64,000 bases of DNA from Mycolicibacterium sp. J2. Lineage in GTDB: Bacteria > Actinomycetota > Actinomycetes > Mycobacteriales > Mycobacteriaceae. The number at the start of each line of letters is the position of its first letter. Position 1 is the first letter of the stretch. The translations under genes and the position numbers were made by a program. Of this stretch, positions 60,929-64,000 are shown one piece after another. Below the pieces are notes generated by a model. The model was not told the origin of the DNA and searched no databases. It saw only the letters and a program-made list of their open reading frames with translations. The stretch spans positions 62,001-126,000 of the forward strand of contig NZ_JAPFPY010000001.1 in NCBI RefSeq assembly GCF_026240945.1. Direction: 5' to 3'.

Positions 60929-61426
60929 ATGGGCATTGCGGACAACATCATCGGAACCCACTACCGCTACCCCGATTACTTCGAGGTGGGACGGGAGAAG
61001 ATCCGGGAGTTCGCGAGCGCCGTCAAGAACGAGCACCCCGCGCACCAGGACGGGACCGTCGCATCACTGACCTTCCTGGCGGTGGCCGGGCGCCGGGTGC
61101 AACTCGATCTTTTCGAGAACTTCGACGTGCCGATCAACCTGGAGCGGGTGCTGCACCGCGACCAGAAGCTGATCTTCCACCGGCCGATCAAGGTCGGCGA
61201 CAAGCTGTGGTTCGACTCCTACCTGGACTCGGTGATCGAGTCCCACGGCACGGTCATCTGCGAGGTTCGGGCCGAGGTGACCGACGATGCCGGCGCGCCG
61301 GTGGCCACCAGCATCGTCACCATGCTGGGCGAGGCCCAGATCGACGAGGCCAACGAGGTCAGCGCGCAGATCGCCGCCGCCCGCGACGCGGCCATCGCCA
61401 AGATGGTCGCGAGCCAGAAGGCTTAA
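60929..61426 (+). CDS. HadA-like (3R)-hydroxyacyl-ACP dehydratase subunit (Rv0504c-like)
   Basis: A 165-residue hot-dog-fold protein of the FAS-II dehydratase type. [30 protein letters not shown] and TFLAVAGRR follow the HadA/HadC pattern; the catalytic His-Asp of HadB is absent, so it is likely a non-catalytic partner or stabilising subunit. It lies 14 bases after the phosphatase gene. In M. tuberculosis cmaA2 (mycolic cyclopropanation) lies next to it; that gene is absent here. Confidence 0.85.
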   Translation: MGIADNIIGTHYRYPDYFEVGREKIREFASAVKNEHPAHQDGTVASLTFLAVAGRRVQLDLFENFDVPINLERVLHRDQKLIFHRPIKVGDKLWFDSYLDSVIESHGTVICEVRAEVTDDAGAPVATSIVTMLGEAQIDEANEVSAQIAAARDAAIAKMVASQKA

Positions 61427-62487
61427 CCCAGGAAGGTGTTCCGCCGGGCTGCCAGCAACTGGTACAGGGTGTGCTGGATGGTCTCGCGCACGTGGTCGGT
61501 CAGCTCGAACGTGACCATCGGGTCCTCGGCCGCCGACTCGTCGTAGTCCGCGGTGGGGATGGGCTCACCGAACTGGATGTGCCATTTCGACGGCAGCGGC
61601 ACCACGCCGAGCGGGCCGGCCAGCGGGAACAGCGGCGTCACCGGGAAGTAGGGCAGCCCGAACAGCCGGGCCAGCAACTTGATATCGCCGATCTTGGGGT
61701 AGATCTCCTCGGAGCCGACGATCGAGCACGGCACGATGGGCACCTGCGCCCGCAGCGCCGCCGAGACGAATCCGCCGCGACCGAAGCGCTGCAGTTTGTA
61801 GCGGTCTTTGAAGGGTTTCCCGAGACCCTTGAAGCCCTCGGGGAACACCGCCGTCAACTCACCGGCGGCCAGCAGCCGGTGCGCGTCGGAAGTGCACGCG
61901 ACGGTATGGCCGGCCTTGCGGGCGGCCTGCCCGACCACCGGGAGGTCGAATACCAGGTCGGCCGCCAGCAGCCGCAGGTCCCGGTGCAGCGGATGGTGGT
62001 CGTGGACGGCGACCGAGGCCATCAGCCCGTCGAACGGCAGCACACCGGCGTGGTTGGCCACGACCAGGGCGGCGCCCTCGCGCGGGAGGTTTTCGATCCC
62101 GCTGACTTCAACCCGGAACCATGACGTGAAAAGCACTCGCAACATTGGCATTACGACCGCATTGGTTAGGTGCGGGTCGAAGCCGAACTCATCGACGGTG
62201 TAGTCACCGGTCATCCGCTTCACGGCGAAATCGGCGATGGCGCTGATGGCCCTTGACAGTTCGTTGGGAGTGTCCTGCTCGCTCGCCGCGCCCGCGCCGC
62301 GGCGCTCGTCGATCTCGCGCACCACCGCGGCGATCTGCTCGGCGGAGGCCCGGGTACCCGGATCGGTCAGCAGAGAAGGATGTCGGCGCACGCTGTCCGC
62401 ACGCTGCGCCGCACGACGCTGCGCGGCCGCGGACCGGCCCGAATTCGAATGCAGCGGAATCACTTTGGCTTTTGACTCACCCGCCAC
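61423..62487 (-). CDS. Lysophospholipid acyltransferase-like protein (Rv0502-like)
   Basis: A 354-residue PlsC-superfamily protein. The acyltransferase block reads [13 protein letters not shown], where the spacing from H to D is longer than the canonical HX4D, and [11 protein letters not shown] is the FPEG motif. An Arg-rich N-terminus precedes it. The acceptor lipid is unknown. It is divergent from nothing and follows the epimerase gene by 48 bases on the same strand, in the conserved galE2-Rv0502 order. Confidence 0.82.
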   Translation of the reverse strand: MAGESKAKVIPLHSNSGRSAAAQRRAAQRADSVRRHPSLLTDPGTRASAEQIAAVVREIDERRGAGAASEQDTPNELSRAISAIADFAVKRMTGDYTVDEFGFDPHLTNAVVMPMLRVLFTSWFRVEVSGIENLPREGAALVVANHAGVLPFDGLMASVAVHDHHPLHRDLRLLAADLVFDLPVVGQAARKAGHTVACTSDAHRLLAAGELTAVFPEGFKGLGKPFKDRYKLQRFGRGGFVSAALRAQVPIVPCSIVGSEEIYPKIGDIKLLARLFGLPYFPVTPLFPLAGPLGVVPLPSKWHIQFGEPIPTADYDESAAEDPMVTFELTDHVRETIQHTLYQLLAARRNTFLG

Positions 62488-62535
62488 GTCGCTACCCTCT
62501 CCCCCGCCCCGTCGGAGTGCCCGAGTCGGCTGCCG

Positions 62536-63633
62536 CTACCCCGCCCATCGTTGCGCCACAGCTACGGCGCGGCTCTCCATTGAGCGTACCCATTTCGGGT
62601 CGATGATCGGCGTCAAACCACGACCACGCACATAGTCGTCGAATGCCTCCACAGTGGTCCACTTGGGCAGGTAACCTAGGTCGTTGCGCATCCGCGCGGT
62701 GTCCATCACCCGGCCGTAACTCAAGTAGTTCAGCTGCTCGCGATCGAGCTCAGTGTAACTTGTTGCGCGCCTCAGCGAGTCGACGAGTTGCAGCGCCTGA
62801 CGCGGCACCGGCAGCGCGACCCGGCCCGAGCGCCGGATCGCCTGACTCATCATGATGATGCCCGAGGCGCCGATGTTGAAGGTCCCCGCACGACCGGCCA
62901 TCGTGGCGCGCTCCAGCGCGCCGAGTGCGTCCTGCTCGTGTAGCAGTTGCAGCCGGGCATCGTGACCGAGCACCGAGGGCACCACCGGACCCGCGAGATA
63001 CCGCGACAGCGCGGTGTCCATGGCCGGGCCGATCATGTTCGCCAGCCGCAGGATCGTCAGCGCGATATCGGGTCTGCGCCGGGCCAGGCCGCGCGCGTAC
63101 CCCTCGATGTCGATGCTGTCCCTGGCGAAGCCCTCACCCAACGGGCGGCGCGCACTCTCGTTCTCGGTGAAGAGCACCGGATCGCGGGCACTGGACCCAT
63201 AGACCTCAGACGTCGACTTGAGCACCACCCGCCGCACGGACGGCGCCTTCTGGCATGCCGCGAACAGTTGGATCGCGCCCATGACGTTGAGCTCTTTGAG
63301 CGTGGCCCGGCCGCCGGCCCGCGGCGCGTAGGACGCCGCGGCGGCATGCACGACGGTGTCGACGTTGCCGTTGCGGATGACCTTGGCGATGAACGGGTTG
63401 CGGATGTCGGCGCGGACGAACTCCGCGCGCCCCATCCGGCGGAGCAGATCCTTGCTCGGCGCGATGGCGTCGACCGCGATGACGTGGTCAATCGCCGGGT
63501 TCTGGGCAAGGCGCGCCGTCAGGTAGCCACCGAGAAATCGGCACGCACCGGTGACCAGGACGACCTTGGGGCTCGTTGCCGAGCCTGGAGTCCCCCTGGT
63601 GTCACCGCTGTCGCCGGATCCCTGCGCATCCAT
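62536..63633 (-). CDS. NAD-dependent epimerase/dehydratase (GalE2-like)
   Basis: A 365-residue extended SDR. The Rossmann motif VTGACRFLGGYLTARLAQNP begins near residue 27. VVLKSTSEVYGSSARDP provides the serine region, but no classical YxxxK follows in the expected place, so catalysis as a true epimerase is doubtful. The M. tuberculosis homologue is named galE2 (Rv0501, from memory). It lies next to bS22 and the acyltransferase gene. Confidence 0.82.
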   Translation of the reverse strand: MDAQGSGDSGDTRGTPGSATSPKVVLVTGACRFLGGYLTARLAQNPAIDHVIAVDAIAPSKDLLRRMGRAEFVRADIRNPFIAKVIRNGNVDTVVHAAAASYAPRAGGRATLKELNVMGAIQLFAACQKAPSVRRVVLKSTSEVYGSSARDPVLFTENESARRPLGEGFARDSIDIEGYARGLARRRPDIALTILRLANMIGPAMDTALSRYLAGPVVPSVLGHDARLQLLHEQDALGALERATMAGRAGTFNIGASGIIMMSQAIRRSGRVALPVPRQALQLVDSLRRATSYTELDREQLNYLSYGRVMDTARMRNDLGYLPKWTTVEAFDDYVRGRGLTPIIDPKWVRSMESRAVAVAQRWAG

Positions 63634-63662
63634 CGGGCGAGCCTACCGAGAAGCGCGAAAGA

Positions 63663-63764
63663 CTACTTACCGAGTTTTCTGCGCTGGACCCGCGTACGGC
63701 GAAGCAGCTTGCGGTGCTTCTTCTTCGACATGCGCTTACGCCGCTTCTTGATGACTGAACCCAT
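63663..63764 (-). CDS. Small ribosomal protein bS22 (AURKAIP1/COX24-domain, Rv0500B-like)
   Basis: A 33-residue, strongly basic peptide: [20 protein letters not shown] followed by an Arg-rich end ([13 protein letters not shown]). ATG 63764 to TAG 63663 is complete. The sequence is that of the actinobacterial small-subunit protein bS22, found in the mycobacterial 70S ribosome and related to the mitochondrial COX24/AURKAIP1 domain. It is too short for most gene finders. Confidence 0.9.
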
Positions 63765-63843
63765 GAACTCCGCTACCTACCAAAAATGAAGGAACTGACC
63801 GGGCCACATTACCGGGCAACCCGATGCCAGCGGAAACCGGCTT

Positions 63844-64000
63844 CTAGCCCGCGCTGAAGTACGAGGTCTCCAGCAGATCGTGGACGGCCTTCGCGTGCAC
63901 GCGGAACGACCGGCCCACCCGCACCGCCGGCAGCTCACCGTTGTGCACCAGCCGGTAGACGGTCATCTTGCTGACTCGCATCAGGCTGGCCACTTCGGCA
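63844..64000 (-). CDS. Helix-turn-helix (excisionase/BldC-type) DNA-binding protein, 5' end cut
   Basis: The last 51 residues of a small DNA-binding protein run off the right edge on the minus strand. AEVASLMRVSKMTVYRLVHN is the winged helix-turn-helix and GELPAVRVGRSFRVHAKAV the wing, as in MerR-like excisionase or BldC proteins. The C-terminus ends in LLETSYFSAG. The M. tuberculosis counterpart (Rv0500A) is about 78 residues, so some 25 residues are missing. No integrase is near, so a phage role is unlikely. Confidence 0.85.
   Translation of the reverse strand, partial: AEVASLMRVSKMTVYRLVHNGELPAVRVGRSFRVHAKAVHDLLETSYFSAG

Noticed and set aside
63844..64000. Excisionase-like HTH protein as a sign of a prophage or integrated element
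   Set aside because: No integrase, attachment-site repeat or phage gene is nearby and the neighbours are conserved chromosomal genes in the expected mycobacterial order.
1..64000. tRNA genes, CRISPR arrays and insertion sequences
   Set aside because: No cloverleaf-like sequence, regularly spaced repeat array, transposase or terminal inverted-repeat pair was recognised in a reading by eye; a tRNAscan or CRISPR search could not be run.

Overview
The window is chromosomal DNA of a fast-growing-type mycobacterium (Mycolicibacterium-like). The evidence is high GC, tightly packed genes with ATGA/GTGA overlaps, leaderless promoters, many deazaflavin (F420-type) nitroreductase-fold proteins, an Eis-type acetyltransferase, UdgX, a 13E12-repeat HNH protein, and a gene order that, from memory (no lookup was possible), runs in reverse through the Mycobacterium tuberculosis H37Rv interval Rv0552 to Rv0500A. 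No tRNA, rRNA, IS element, prophage or CRISPR array was seen, and no gene-free stretch exceeds 300 bases; the longest is 20539-20771 (233 bases).

Layout. 1-9127: amidohydrolase, a DGPF/YciI protein with its likely ECF42 promoter, fadD8 behind a KstR-type site, the ECF42 sigma factor, Eis-like acetyltransferase, HAD hydrolase, deazaflavin oxidoreductase, HdeA-like lipoprotein, menB and an SDR. 9140-17856: an accessory island with a five-gene catabolic operon (deacetylase-fold hydrolase, ureohydrolase, two SDRs, APC permease), a divergent PucR regulator, and a three-gene ABC exporter preceded by an IdeR-like iron box. 17879-22857: glyoxalase, EthD protein, two DUF3349 paralogues flanking pitA, menE, and a PHO-box-like repeat between pitA and the second DUF3349 gene. 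22871-28520: acetyltransferase, udgX, dps, DUF4383, phoU and small proteins, with three SigF-type promoters, then a membrane-anchored esterase. 28601-34000: nitronate monooxygenase, mtnP, menA, an SDR/LysR pair and small membrane proteins. 33997-40942: cytochrome c maturation operon (hemL, phosphatase, TlpA-like thioredoxin, ccdA, resB, ccsB, MinD-like ATPase). 41021-51424: second accessory region with a LysR-linked dehydrogenase/VOC/NmrA operon, TetR and F420-type genes, an aldehyde dehydrogenase, ethanolamine ammonia-lyase eutBC, and a TetR/MpaB pair. 51530-60008: an SOS-box-controlled HNH protein, four small membrane proteins and the haem operon hemA-hemC-hemD fusion-hemB. 60048-64000: HAD phosphatase, HadA-like dehydratase, acyltransferase, epimerase, the 33-residue ribosomal protein bS22 and a partial HTH protein.

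How it fits together. Menaquinone synthesis (menB, menE, menA), haem synthesis (hemL, hemA, hemC, hemD, hemB) and cytochrome c maturation sit in the conserved backbone, so much of the window serves respiration. The accessory parts carry catabolic modules (guanidino/amine compounds, ethanolamine) and stress functions (Dps, PhoU, UdgX, HdeA-like). Several control sites can be read directly: ECF42, KstR, IdeR, PHO/RegX3, SigF and LexA types.
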